Origin: Penelope pileata
Taxonomy: Eukaryota; Chordata; Aves; Galliformes; Cracidae
Length of the DNA stretch: 64,000 nt
Direction: 5' to 3'
NCBI GenBank assembly: GCA_013396635.1
Contig: WBMW01004026.1
Location: 558,001 to 622,000, forward strand
A model generated the notes under the pieces. That model was not told the origin of the DNA. It worked only from the letters and a program-made list of their open reading frames with translations, and made no database searches. Below are positions 37,091 to 48,881 of this stretch, piece after piece (position 1 is the first letter of the stretch; the number at the start of each line of letters is the position of its first letter). Made by a program: the position numbers and the translations under genes.

Positions 37091-37616
37091 CTCAGGTACC
37101 TTCTGTCCCCTGGGATGTCAATGTCAGGAGGAATGCAGCGTGCATGTGCAGAGCACAGAGCAGGAGCCCAGCACCTGAGCTGCTGTAGATGCTCAATATG
37201 CCCAGGGCCAGCAGCTGCGTGCAAAAGGCATCTTCCATTGCAGGGAGATGCTGAACAAAGCCCTTGGGAGGGGTCTGTATAACAAAGAAAGCCCAGTTCC
37301 CCTTGTTGCACCCCACCTGGCCCTGCAAACCTCTTGTGCTGGGCAGGAGACGGAGCCAGGACCAGGACCCTGCCCGAGGAAAAGCAGTGCTGCTTCTGAA
37401 CCACTCTTTGCTGCCCTCCCCTCCTGGTGCTGCTGGCAGGAGGCAGAAGAGCCTCCTTTAGCATGGGGACAGCCTCACAAAGCATCAGAGAATGGGTGAC
37501 AGCACATGGAACAAACAAGAAGGAAAGAAAGGATAAAAAAATTAACTACAATCAATGCATTGTGATGAGAATAAACTGGACTCCTCTGCCCGGATCGCCC
37601 CCAGCATGGCTCTTAC

Positions 37617-37679
37617 CTGCTTCAGGGGGTGCCCCTCCGAGCTCTGCTGGTGGCTGGGGAGCTGCAAGGCTTCTCCTGC
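37617..37679 (-). CDS. Candidate 63-bp linker exon before KRAB-A
   Basis: The minus strand has a pyrimidine-rich acceptor (ACTCTTACAG) before 37679 and a good donor (GCAG|GTAAGA) after 37617. The 63 bp are 21 open codons, in phase 0 at both ends, ending with residues GHPLKQ directly before the EPVAF start of KRAB-A. Agreement in phase on both sides makes it plausible that it belongs to the gene. It has no ATG and no recognisable domain, and splicing is inferred from the sites alone. Confidence 0.45.
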
Positions 37680-37999
37680 CTGTAAGAGTTAAAACTTTGT
37701 GTTCTTGCGAGAAGTGGAAAATTGTAGAAGGAAGTAGCTGGAGCTTACTGTGTGCTGGCACAAAACCACATGTCGAAATAACTGCACAAAATGTCTCCTT
37801 TCTGCTTGGTTGCTCCAGATGCACTGATAAGATAGGGAAGTTCTTAAGAAATTTCACTAACACAACACAATGGGAAGGCACAGAAACTTCTGAAGAACCA
37901 GCAAGTTAACAACAGCAGTATGTTGCAGTAGCTGCTCGTTTCGAACAGGCTGTGTGCTTGAAGTACCGGTGGGGAAGCAGGAGAGGCACGAAGCAGGGC

Positions 38000-38730
38000 C
38001 CAGCAGGGAGCCCAGCGCTTCCACACACGCGCGGTGCGCAGGACCCCGCCACTGCGATCGCGAACCGGAACTGCTTCACCAGAGCTGCCCTCTCCGAAAA
38101 AGTATTCGGGGCATTTCTCACACGCTCAGAGCACCCTGGAAGAGCCCAGGGTCGCAGGCTTTAAGGCACCTGCAATGAGGGCACCTCCTCTCCCACGGCT
38201 CTGTTGAAGCCCAGCCCAACTTCACCCCCGGGCAGCCCCGCTGCAGGAGGAGCCCTGGGCCGCAGCTCGGCCCTGCCCACGGCTCCTCCACGCGCACAGC
38301 CCGGACCGCTGGGCTGCAGAGTGGAGGCGGCTGCTGTGCCAGAGCGAGCCCCGCTGCAAGGAGAGGGTTCTGCCTTACCTGCTCTGCTGGGAAGAGGCGG
38401 TTCTCCTCCAAGCGGGCACCGATGGGCTTGTCTCGGCCCGGGGACGCAGGGCTGCAGGCAGCCCCAGGCCGCCCCGTCCCGCCGGAAGCCGCCGCGCGTG
38501 GCAATGGGGGACGGGAAGTGCCGGGCTCAGGCGGAGCGCGGGGCGGCGATTGGCTGTGTCGGCCCCGCGCCGTGCTGCCGGTCTGCGGGAGCTGCTGCAA
38601 GTTGCTGCGGGGGTGAGAGGGGAGGCTTTAGAACAATGTAGAGCAGACCCCTTGGTGCTCCAGACAGAAAAGAAGGGGCTCGTTTGTGTTCGAGGCAAGC
38701 GGGAAGAGGCCCCTTTGGGGAGGGGTGCCG
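38000..38730. promoter_or_regulatory. CpG island, probable promoter of the KRAB-ZNF gene
   Basis: This stretch is strikingly rich in G+C and in CpG compared with the AT-rich surroundings; the densest parts are about 38000-38070 and 38200-38620. On the minus strand it contains a CCAAT box (plus-strand GATTGGCT, 38548-38554) beside a GC box (GGGCGG, 38541-38546). That spacing would place transcription starts near 38470, followed by a splice donor at 38378. CpG islands with CCAAT and GC boxes are typical TATA-less vertebrate promoters. Activity on the plus strand is also possible. An LTR fragment begins about 100 bp beyond its upstream edge. Confidence 0.65.
38379..38470 (-). other. Candidate first exon of the KRAB-ZNF gene
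   Basis: The minus strand reads CAGAGCAG|GTAAGG at 38379/38378, a strong splice donor inside the CpG island. The open frame across this end finishes in phase 0, which fits the phase-0 start of the following 63-bp exon. The 5' end is a guess from the CCAAT box at 38548-38554. I see no in-frame ATG, so the exon may be untranslated or an upstream coding exon may be missing. Confidence 0.4.
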
Positions 38731-38825
38731 AAGAGCGTTCTGCCAGACAAAGAGATGCCAAACAGCGAAGTACGGAGCAACCTATGGACCAAGACATGCC
38801 AAAGAGGATTTGTGTACCTGGACGT

Positions 38826-38992
38826 TGTTGTGGTTTAACCCGGCAGCAGCTGAATGCCACACAGCCTTTCGCGCACTCCCCCTCCTCCCAGCTGGGATGG
38901 GGGAGAGAATCAGAAAAAAAAGTAGTACTTGTGGGTTGAGACAGAAACTATTTGCTAAGACAGAAAAGGAAAATAGAATAAAAATAACAATA
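38826..38992 (-). mobile_element. LTR fragment upstream of the CpG island
   Basis: The plus strand reads TGTTGTGGTTTAACCCGGCAG from 38826, the exact 3' edge of the antisense LTR. GGGATGGGGGAGAGAATC, TTGTGGGTTGAGACAGAAACT and AAGACAGAAAAGGAAAATA follow. It stops near 38992 in the AT-trinucleotide tract, so only the R/U5-like end remains. It lies immediately upstream of the likely ZNF promoter and transcribes in the same direction. Confidence 0.75.
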
Positions 38993-40131
38993 ATGCAGGT
39001 CAGGGGTGCTGAATGAGTCTGCTGTTACAGCCCATAAAATCACGAAACAGTTTCTGTTTTAGCATCCTTTCTTCCTGATGTTAGATAAGGTGCTGTTTGT
39101 AGCATTGTGCACCCTATGGAAACGTTTTCTCGGCATCATAGTTCCACATATCCTTTATTACATTTTTTCCAGAAGAGAAAGTAAAAGTATTTTCATTTGT
39201 TTTTCAAAAAATATGGATTAAAACGCGTCTTAGGGTTTGTTTTTTATATCATTGTATTTTTCTCTCCTTTTAACAACCAGGAAGAAGAGCAACCACATGA
39301 GTTCAGCTCCTCTGCTCTCCTGTAATCTACCCTTTGATGTAACTAACCGGCAAAAAGGTATTTCTAATCAGATATAGTCTCCCCTCCTTAATCAGCTCAG
39401 CTTTAAAATGCAGATCAATGAGATAAGAAAGAGCTGATTTAATTAGCCCTACCTCAGCAATGTTACAGCATATTCTCATTTACAGAAATAATGGGGAGCA
39501 GAAGGAAAGAGATTCATCATCATGAAAAGACCGGGGAAGGCAGAGGAAAGCAGGATTATTTCCTATGTTAGCAAAAGGTGATTTTCACTCTGACTGAAGA
39601 GCCAGCACATGCTTTATGAGCCATTTAAATAACACTTAGGCCTTGTGCTTTGTCCTTTAGCCTAAGGATGAATTTCTTTCACTAAGTAGCAATACTTCTG
39701 GAAATCATCACTCTTGGGTTTAATTGATGAGCCAGAGACAGCTCCCACCACTTGGTGAATAACGAAGAGAAAATATGGCAGGTAGGAACGTAGCAATAAT
39801 GCACATTTATATAGCTGCCTGGGAACGCTCACGCACATGCACTTTACACATCATACGCCTGGTCAGGCACACTTAATGAAGAAGCAATGTGCTTTAATGG
39901 GAAGAGCAAAGGATGTGCTTCCTCATCCTCCCGTTGCCTTACTGTGTGTCCACAGACAGGTCACTTCACCTCTTGCACTTTTTCATGGTTGGGTAGTTGT
40001 GTTTTGTTTGTTTCACTTTGCTTTTCAACTCCATCATTTGGATTTGGAATCTGCTGCAGTGCAAATCTCTTCCCCGTGGTGCATGTCCCCTCCAGAACTG
40101 TGACCTCAACACAACTACAGCTCTGAGATGT
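38993..40131. other. AT-rich flank upstream of the ZNF promoter
   Basis: No gene seen. The block 39350-39500 (TTAATCAGCTCAG, GATTTAATTAGCCC) is unique and AT-rich. Possible old SINE pieces lie at 39800-40000. Confidence 0.45.
39800..40000. repeat. Possible ancient SINE relics
   Basis: GCACATTTATATAGCTGCC and GCACTTTACACATCA resemble the motif of the 6795 relic. Further right, CCGTTGCCTTACTGTGTGTC followed by CACAGACAGGTCACTTCACC resembles the MIR core in direct orientation. These may be two adjoining old elements. Confidence 0.35.
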
Positions 40132-40425
40132 TCATAGAATCACAGGATGGCCTGAGTTGGAAAAGACCTCAAGGATCATCAAGTTCCAACCCTCCTGCCA
40201 CAGGCAGGGTTGCCAACCTAGATCAAGTACTAGATCTGGCTGCTCAGGGCCCCATCCAACCTGGCCTTGAACACCTTCAGGGATGGGGCATCCACAACCT
40301 CTCTGGGCAGCCTGTTCCAGCACCTCACCACCCTCTCACTGAAGAACTTCCCCCGACATCTAATCTAAATCTTCCCTCCTTTAGTTTAAAATCATTCCCC
40401 CTTGTCCTATCACTATCTACCTGTA
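40132..40425 (-). mobile_element. CR1 LINE 3'-UTR fragment
   Basis: It runs TCATAGAATCACAGGATGG, GAGTTGGAAAAGACCTCAAGG, TTCCAACCCTCCTGCCACAG, CATCCAACCTGGCCTTGAAC, GGGCAGCCTGTTCCAGCACC and CATTCCCCCTTGTCCTATCA: about 295 bp of CR1 3' UTR in antisense. A 195-codon plus-strand frame crossing it (40128-40715) is antisense chance. Confidence 0.93.
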
Positions 40426-42224
40426 TTGATGTACAGCTATTCACAAAGCAAAAACAGTGCCAGTTCTTAGCTTCCTTTTACTTCTTTGTGGCTTCAAAAC
40501 ATCACACCATTACCTTGCCTCCACCAGCAGTGTATGAACTGCTCCTCTGTGCTGCTCAAGTATGGGACTCACTGGATCAGGTTAGCCCAGGCTTGGTCAG
40601 TGAGAAAGGAGAAAGGCTTTCACCTCCGTGCATAGCACCCAGAATACTTCCATGGTCAAAGCAACCTTGTAGAGGCTTCAACAAGGGGAAAATCAGACCT
40701 TTAGCTGTTCAATAAGGGTTTTCAGCTAGGCTCTAGCAATGGAATTGGGCTCAGGACCTGAACCTTTGCTGTGGTAGACTTTGCCATTTGCATAGTTGCA
40801 AAATCAGGCCCATTCTGCACAAATCAGGGTATGTCAGCTCCTAATGTGAGTGTTAATTCCAGAGATGAAGTTCAACTTTGGGCCCATCCATCATTTTGAA
40901 TGGAGCTACTTTGCGACATCCACACTTGGCAGTCATTACCTGGGAGGTAATTGCTCATCATTTAGGGGAACTAGCATGGGCTGGGATAACCCTCAGGCCC
41001 TTTCTCCTCAGAGACAGGAGCACCTGAGGCAAAGCAATTAACAGAGCAATTAATCCTTTAGCCAATCGTCTCTTTTTTTTTTTCTTCTGAGGTTTTTGCC
41101 ATTATCAAGTGCCTCTAAAAAAGCAAGGTAAGCTCCTCCTCTCTAGAAGAAGATTCCTCTCAGATGAGTGGGGCTGAGATCAAGCCGTAGTTCCTTAAAA
41201 GAGCCCAAGGTCGTAGCTCTGTATTGCATGTTACCTTGGGAAGCTATGCTGCTCTTGCTAGTCAGCATAGTCTTTGGTGTCAGGGGTGCCCCTCAAGGCT
41301 GTAGACACACATCTTCTTGGGGTCAGGCGGGTGGAAGAGACAGCTGCCTGCGACTCAGCCTTAAGTGGAAAAATGCCATCCTCCATGCATCTCCCCTGCC
41401 TGATAAATTGCTTTTGTGCCCATTCTCTGAAATGCTGCACGAGCAGTGAAATGGGTTAGTGAAAGGCCTGCTGTTTGGGCAGACAGACCTGGGTCCACAG
41501 CCCAAAGCTGATCGTCAGTTTGTCCCCACTGGGCATGGCTTGGCTGCTCTGAACAGCACCAGAGCTGTTCCAGTTCCTGAAGTAGCTGAGAGCCATGACA
41601 TGACAGTGGCAGCTTAGATCTTTTCTGTTTCCTGCATTCCTTCTCTCAACCAGGTTCACTGCTCAGATCTTAAGTCAAGCTTTTCATAGAGATCATACCA
41701 GTTATCCCAACTCTTGTTTTTAAGATAAAGGTTTCCACAAAAGTTGCCTCACTGGGTCTCTGACTGTGACAGACTGTGAGCCAGAAGCTACAGCTGGGTC
41801 AGAAAGGGGGGAACGCAGGCACAGGTCTCACTTCCTGTGAGAAACCACTGCTGCAAGGAGAAATTGGGCTGAAGAGCTGCAGAGAGAAAGCTTTCAGTAG
41901 CAAAAGGACCAAGGCACCTTGAGCTCTGTGGAGTTTGGCAGTGACATGGGCTTAGTGCAGCAGCTTGATCCTACATGATGTGAGTCTGAAGTGTGGAGGG
42001 CCAAGCTGTGAACAGTACTGAAAGGTACTGTGTTTGTGTATCCAAATGGCCACCTTTAGTGCCAAATAGCATCTTGGACATGCAGAAGAAAAATCAGCTT
42101 CTTTGTTACAAAACCTGAAATGAAGCTCTCTGTCAGTGGCTCTTCATCATCCAGAGTGCTGCAGAATAAGACTCACCCCATCCTCAGCACCTGAAACCTG
42201 CACGTCTTTCCATTTAGAGGATGC

Positions 42225-42440
42225 ACAATGCTTTTGTTAATTAGAGCCTTAGTTTAATATGAGCTGTCAAAGTTCACTTAACTTCAATTAATTGTTTCTC
42301 CTGAGCTTAATTTCTTTAGTTAAGTATTGATTAATCATTGCTTAATTATGCTGGAGTCTCGCTGGGTGATATTTCAGTCGTACACTGCAGCAATGCAACG
42401 CTTTCTAAAAATAATCTGGGAATCATCAGATATATTATGC
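42225..42440. other. TAAT-rich block, possible conserved regulatory DNA
   Basis: It contains many homeodomain-type cores (GTTAATTAG, CAATTAATTG, CTTAATTTC, GATTAATCA, CTTAATTATG) over 130 bp, without low-complexity repetition. It is followed by non-repetitive sequence with no coding frame. Conserved non-coding elements near developmental genes often look like this, but composition alone cannot prove it. Confidence 0.3.
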
Positions 42441-44624
42441 ATTGCTATTATTGGGATGACTTTTAATATTTATCTTCTCATCCCTTATGCTCCAAAATGA
42501 ATAGTTAACATATTGTGTTGAGTTCCAATGGTTCCACTTACTTTTCTCTACGAGGCTGGGTTTTCGAGTTTGGCATCCTGTGCCAGGGGAGGGGGTTAGA
42601 GTAAAGACCAGAAACCAGTGGTCTTTACTCATTTGTGGCAGAATGCTAACATATTTTAACAACCAAAATATTAATAGCATGGTTTTTGTTGTTTTTTTTT
42701 TTATTTTTTTTGCACCCTTAAGGTGGCACATGACAACATAGACTCAAATACTGTATTTCCTCAAAACGACAACAACTTTAGACCTCGTCTTATGAGTATG
42801 CCTTCAGACCAAGGCACCTCCAGTCTGAGATCTCAGTCTGTACTAAACTATCAGGAAAAGGATAAAATGAAGTCTTCCATTCCTCTGTAGTACCTTGACA
42901 GCACTGTAATGTCAGGTTGGATTGCAAGTAAGTTATTTCTCACAGCTAAGTAAAGTATCTCTATTAATTTCTACTGAGGTCTCTCTCAAATTTTTAGATA
43001 TTTACCCAAACCAAAGGTAAAACTTGATCTGTAGTGAGAAATTAAAGAAATTCTTTTCCCCAACAATAATTTCCCTGGAGTCATTTTGTATGTCTAGTTT
43101 TACCTACTCAGCGAAGCATTTTTTATTATTTTTCTAGGTAAAAGTCACTCCCCTGAGAACACTTCTTGGCTTTCCGTGGTTTTATCACAGTCAATGGTTG
43201 ACTTTCTCCCTTCAGTACCTGTTCACGTCTTCAGAAATCTCTAAGCTTACTACTACTAAAATTTCATTTTGAACATGTACTGTGCTATAGAAGCACTAAG
43301 CATTATTTACTACTGTCATCACAGATGCTCGAATGAGCACTGGTAGAAATATGCTGTAAGAGAGTCATCAAAATGACATCCTTTTCTACTACATTTCACC
43401 TACTCGGGGGTGTAAACATCTGGCACCTTGGGAATGCACATCATTGCTATGTGAAAGACAAGATAAACTGGCAAAAACACTGATTATTATATAGATCATG
43501 AAAAGCACCGCTGTGCTTTGGTGCGGAGTGACACAATACAGTAAGTTTTCCAGAAAGGGATGGATGATTTTATCCAGGTAAAATATGCACTGCCAAACCT
43601 TAGAGCAGGACCTGAACACGCCCTAGTCAAAACAATTCCAGAGTTCAATTAACCTGTTCTTTGTTATTAACTTCTTGTCACAACTCTGTGTTTCTGGACT
43701 CAGACCAACAACACAAACCAGAAGCCCCGCTATCATAATCTAGTTTGCTTGCATTAAATTTACAGCTGTACATAATCGAGGAGCTGTTGTCATGATGCTC
43801 CTTACAACTTCATTTAAACGCTTCATCTGGCTGCAGGCCACTGCTGTTGTAGGTGCTGAGCAAATGCAGTCCTGCCCCAACATGCGTAATGCAGCAGGAA
43901 AAAAAATAAAAAATAAGAAAGGAATTGGAGAAGTTTTACTGTCCCTGCTTTCTTTAGGGGAAACTGAGGAAACTCAGTTTTCCAGGGTGATTTGGAGGTA
44001 GATTCATTCAAATGGTTAGTCATAGATATTAATTCAACCTGCAGGATCCTGCCACCTGGAAACCAAGCTCTATTTATAGAAATCCATTACAGCAAGTGGA
44101 TGCAAATCCCCGATTTTCTAGAATTAATGCCTAAATACAAAAACCTTCCAACTTCATCAGTTCTCTTGGAATCAGCAGCATCCTCATTGCTCATTATTTA
44201 TATTGTAACCAGGCTAAGCAGATACAGTCATTAACCACAGCTATGTCAGTGGCCTTACTAGCACAAAACAAACTTCTAAATCCATGTGTTGAGACCACTG
44301 AGCAGAGCTGGCAAGTGATGGAAAGTGTGAGTTTAACATAGCACTCACCCTGAGTAGTAGGGATCAGAGCTCCTCCAGTCTCCTCCTGAGACTACATCTG
44401 TCCTGATTAAGGTTGGGTAAGATGGTTAAATTTGATATGGTACCGAGTATTTAAAACACATCTGTTCACTCTACCGTGGAGTGCACACAAGGTTCACAGA
44501 AACTCTTCTTTCTGTCATGCCCATATTGCAGAACAGAAGAGCACCATGCAATCATATACCCCGTTATCAGCTGGAGTTTGGGGATTATATCTCCCATTGC
44601 ATCAGTAGTGTGATATGTCCCCAG

Positions 44625-44649
44625 TAAAATAAAATAAATAAATAAAAAA
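44625..44649. repeat. (TAAA)n simple repeat
   Basis: AAAATAAAATAAATAAATAA followed by AAAAC, about 25 bp. Confidence 0.85.
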
Positions 44650-46710
44650 CGAAGAGAGCCAGAGTTTATTTCTTTGAGCAAGTGAACACAACTGCATGCT
44701 TCCCCATGCTGGCCTGATTTATATCCTGTCTGCTTGGGTCTCTGAAGCACTTTCTTCAATATTCCAGCTCACCTGCAAAGAAGTCAAAAAGGTAAATTAT
44801 TCCTACAATTGCTTGTGAACACACACTGAGGGTGGCATGTGGGAGCTCTGCAGCTCTGCTATGGATTTCTGAGTCTCCCAGGACTTGAGGTCTGCCAGGT
44901 TGACTGAACTCAGGATATGACACCTTCCAAAGGAAGCACTGTGATTTCTTGGAAGAAATCATTCAGGCAGGAGAGCTGAGGAAGAAGCTGTAGAAGTCAA
45001 AGAAGGGTCCTTCAGGGACATCAGCAGTGCCAGTGCATACAGGTTCAGTATTCAGTCTTGTTTCTCGGTACATTTGCTTCGGACAAAACTGTAATAGCAG
45101 CTTCTCATCTTTGACAGGTAAATGTGCCTGTTAGAATATTTATCCTAAGATGCTTTATTATTATTATTAATAAAGAATCAGATAAAAGCTGCAGGTCACC
45201 ATAACTTTGTCAGAATTCCCACCTCTAACCATTTTTTTTCATTTTGAATTACACTCTGCAAATGACTGTAGAGCAATTTCCTTCCCTGCTTTTCAACAAA
45301 ATAATTGTTTCATATGGATTTTGCAGATTGTTGGTAACTAAATTAGTGGCTCTTTTGTGATTGCTTCCCTTTCTGTTTCTCTCTTTCACTTGAGAGAGGC
45401 TACAGTTTTGTTTTGCAGCCTGCTTTCTCCATGACAGCATTTGTATATGGGCAGGAGGGGAGTGCTGGTTTATACGCATTCTAAGAAAGCTTTGGTGAAC
45501 AGATTTGAAAGGAGAAGAAATGCAGAGAAATTCTGAGGGATCAGATACTACCTACCTCAAACATATTATGTAATTCTTCATCCTTTGAAGTCTTATTGAT
45601 TTCAGTGGTAGAAGTCATTGGAGAATATGAGTAAGATGTCAGAATTTTAACCCAAATATTTCGCTGAGCAGAGAAAGCAATGCTGCAAAAGAGCAGACCC
45701 TGAGCTGCAGCAGTGTACAGTTTGCAGTGATAATAAGAACTAGGCAGGCTTTTAAATCTTTCTGGTGGTGCCATCTTATTGCATGCATTCAATAATCAGC
45801 AGTGGCTTTGTTTAAATTAAATGAAAGACTGCTGTACAAACTGAGAGCCTTCTAATCCTTACCACACCACAAATAATTCAAAGAAGTTTTGAAATACCAT
45901 GATAACGGTACAAGGAGATGGATATCTCTGTGTTACTGTTTTTGTGTATCTCAAAGAATACTCTGCAAGAAAATAGTGTTGCATAACAAAGCAAAAAGAT
46001 TTATTTCAAAAAACTCAGACAATTAAAATTACCCAGAACTTGAGAAAAATATGACATAAAAATATTTTGCAGCATGTTTGGCTTTGAAAGTCTACATTGC
46101 CCTTAAAACAATTTTATGGTGGATATTGTGGGCTCTGGATTAACATAAGAGACTGATTGAAAATCTTTATAAGGATGTTAAGATTAAGGACACAGTTCTT
46201 AAGTTCTACAAACACAAAACCGATTTCAAAGGAATAAAGCTATGACAATAGATGTCCATGAAACAAAAATAATGTATTCATAAAGCCTTTTTTCAACAGT
46301 CAAGACATAAAGTGATGACCATTGAACTTGTCATCAGATTGTAAAATTGTATAAAAATGGTATAAATTAAAGATTGCAGGAAAAACTGACAACGTAACAA
46401 AAGAAGAACAGGTCATTTGTACCTGTGGTGTGGTTGCACTGGCTTCAGTACAGATAAAGCACTGCTTGGTTGACTTTTATGATGTAATTTTGGATGTGCA
46501 CGAATTAACAAGAGTGTGGCACTGAATGGACAGTTGGAAGGTGTATAGGGCAAAGTCTGCCTGAACCAGTGCTAGTAAAGCTTGAGGAAGAGGAATAGGG
46601 AAGGAGAGCATGCTATTCTATTTGATTTCTTAAAAGAAAGGTTCAGAAGTGGGCATGCTCCAAACCAGAGAAAGCAGAAAGCACTGGACAGAACTATCCC
46701 CTAGACACTC

Positions 46711-46746
46711 ATCCTTGATGATCTTGTAGGTCCTTTCCAACTGAAA
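46711..46746 (+). mobile_element. Short CR1-like tail fragment
   Basis: CCTTGATGATCTTGTAGGTC followed by CTTTCCAACTG matches the sense-strand end of CR1 elements, without the terminal repeat. It is only about 35 bp long. Confidence 0.5.
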
Positions 46747-46851
46747 TTTTTTTTGCAGATTGTTGCTGTTATGAACAAGGTTTTTTTAAGACCAAAACAG
46801 TTGCTAGATTTGGGCTAAATCTACTAGCATCCAGCTAAAGCCCTACGAGCT

Positions 46852-46884
46852 AGCTAATAGCTATTAGCTGACTAGCTAATAGCT
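46852..46884. repeat. 18-bp perfect palindrome with direct repeat
   Basis: AGCTAATAGCTATTAGCT (46852-46869) is a perfect palindrome. Its left 11 bases, AGCTAATAGCT, recur at 46874-46884. Confidence 0.85.
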
Positions 46885-48830
46885 CAGTATGTATCCCAGA
46901 ATAATTGTATTTCTGGGTGTAGAAATTTAAGTTTCTGCTGAGGCTTCTGATGCACAGTACCAGAACACTCAGGGTGGAACAATCTGACCCTCATTTCTCT
47001 AATGACCACATAGCTGGACAGAAGTGGGCAAAATTCCAAATGCACAGAGCTGTGTCTTTGCCTTTGTTCCCTGTGCACACATGAACTCATACCCCATATA
47101 CATACTAGGGCTGAGCCATCAGCAATGATGTATGACATGCTTTCTCCATATAGAAAGATGTTGAAGAATAGACGTCCACTTATTTGCTCTCATACCTTTA
47201 AATCAAGGCTAAACGAGGTGAAAAGCAAATAGATTTTAAGCCCTTGTAAACTCATAGGGCAAGCAGAATGGATAAACTAAGATGATCCACCATCATATAT
47301 AATCCTGTTGTATTAGAGTTGGCTATATAATAAGTTCGTGGCCATCTTGATGTGAGTGGAAAGGTGAATGCTTCCATTGTGATTACTTGGCTAAAAAATA
47401 CGTGCTGGTAATCCCTCTTCTGCCTTTCCTCTCCATTTAATTGTAATATTTTGTGGTTAACAACTAGGAAAATATATGTTATTTTTGGAAAAATCTGACC
47501 AGACTTTTTTTTTTTAAGAGATTAATTGCTTAGAGGGAAAAGGATATTTGTATCGACACTGACTCCGGTGTCTCTATTGGACCCGGTTGAAGGATGAGCA
47601 GGCACCCCTGCACATAAAGCTGCAGCTTCTGCAGTCCTGAGACTTGAGGATAACTTCATTTTCTCTCTGTTGAGTTGAAGGGAAAGATTCAGTAGGGGAT
47701 TCTAGTCCATCTGCTTGGCTAGGCTGAAAAGTTAAAAAAAAAAAAGCCTGAGTGCACCTGCTTAGATGTCTGAACACGTAACCAAACCTGAGACAGCAAA
47801 TCTGATAAGGGTCACCTGGCATGTTCATTTCCATAGGTTACTAATTCTGTATGCAACTGTCCTCGGGGCCCTTTGAGGAGCTATTCTGCATCTTTCCTTG
47901 CAAATGACTATAACAGAAAAGGAGGAAGAGGGGGAGGTAGGAGGCCAGAGCTGATTGTCTTGATGCTGAGAATTTCTCAGCTGCCATTTCTCCCTTCTCT
48001 AAGGTGATGGGAGTCTCTCCCACCCATCTTTTGGTCAGTGGAACAGGACTATTTTGATGAGAAAACAGAGCCATCACCCAAGAATAAGATCACAGCTGCA
48101 AAGTCTGGATATAAACTACCGTTTAGGAGTGGGCTTAACTATTCATGAAGCTACACTCAAGTCTCATTTTGCTGCCAGACTTTGTTATTTGGTTCCTGGA
48201 GCACCATCTGCACTGATCTTCTGGTGATTGAGCTGCTTTTTCTGGGTGGGAAACCACTGATGTAGCATGAGTGCTACAGTACATCCAAGGGGGAAATCGG
48301 CTGTTGAAAATACTTTCCAGTATGTTTGGCTAGCTACGGGATATGGCTAGATCCCATCACTCACCTATCTTGCCATCTGATTGGTATGAGATGGATAAGG
48401 CAGTCTGGGCTTCCTCTCCTACTTAATTTATTACAAAGATTCATGGGCTGTCTAGTCTCAGGCTTGATTCTGGGAAGAGGGTGCTGATGAGCATCTGTCA
48501 TCCGTTATGTCCATACTCTCACGGTCTGAAGAGAGTTGTACACTGCAAGAGCGCAAGAAAAAAAAAAAAAGGGGCTTTCCAGAAAGTATCTCAGAACACC
48601 TGTACACACAGCAGAAGTAGTAGCTGTGTAGGGACTGCTCGTGGGACTGAACATTGCAGCTGGAGCACATGGCAGAGCAGCCTGGCCGTGATCCAGCTGC
48701 CTGGGGTGTGACTAAGGAGCTGAATGAACTTCTCAAGCAGTCCCAAGGAACGTTTTCCAACATTAGTGGATCTGGAAGAACAACCACAAACTTATTGTAA
48801 AGGTTATTCTTTCATTCCTGGTCTCTCCAG

Positions 48831-48881
48831 GAAAAAAAAAAAAAAAAGAAAGAAAGAAAGAAAAAGAAAAAAGAAAAGAGC
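48831..48881. repeat. A-rich tract with (GAAA)n
   Basis: A run of about 16 A followed by four GAAA units and further A/G sequence. It could be the worn poly(A) end of a retrocopy, but no parent sequence was recognised to its left. Confidence 0.9.

Larger units (their letters stand above)
33666..38470 (-). pseudogene. KRAB C2H2 zinc-finger gene, probably decaying
   Basis: Minus-strand multi-exon locus. Proteins of this family are nuclear repressors: C2H2 fingers bind DNA and the KRAB box recruits a TRIM28-type corepressor. Seen in the sequence: a CpG island with a splice donor at 38378/38379, an open 63-bp exon (37617-37679), KRAB-A (35272-35398, 127 bp, the usual size), KRAB-B (34324-34422, 99 bp) and a finger exon (34199 to the stop at 33666). 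Phases agree: 0/0, 0/1, 1/1, then 1 into the last exon. Problems: the frame entering the last exon stops at 34012 before the fingers, while the fingers lie in another frame. The switch is best placed at a run of five T (plus strand) at 34133-34137. Fingers 3 and 4 have lost zinc ligands, and I found no in-frame ATG before KRAB-A. A KRAB-only product or an assembly error remains possible. I cannot name an orthologue. The first-exon start is approximate. Confidence 0.8.

Noticed and set aside
38118..38641. Long GC-rich frames on both strands near 38.4 kb as proteins
   Set aside because: Stop codons are rare in CpG islands, the minus frame lacks an ATG, and there is no domain.
40128..40715. Longest plus-strand open frame (195 codons) as a gene
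   Set aside because: The first half is the antisense of a CR1 3' UTR and the rest has no domain.
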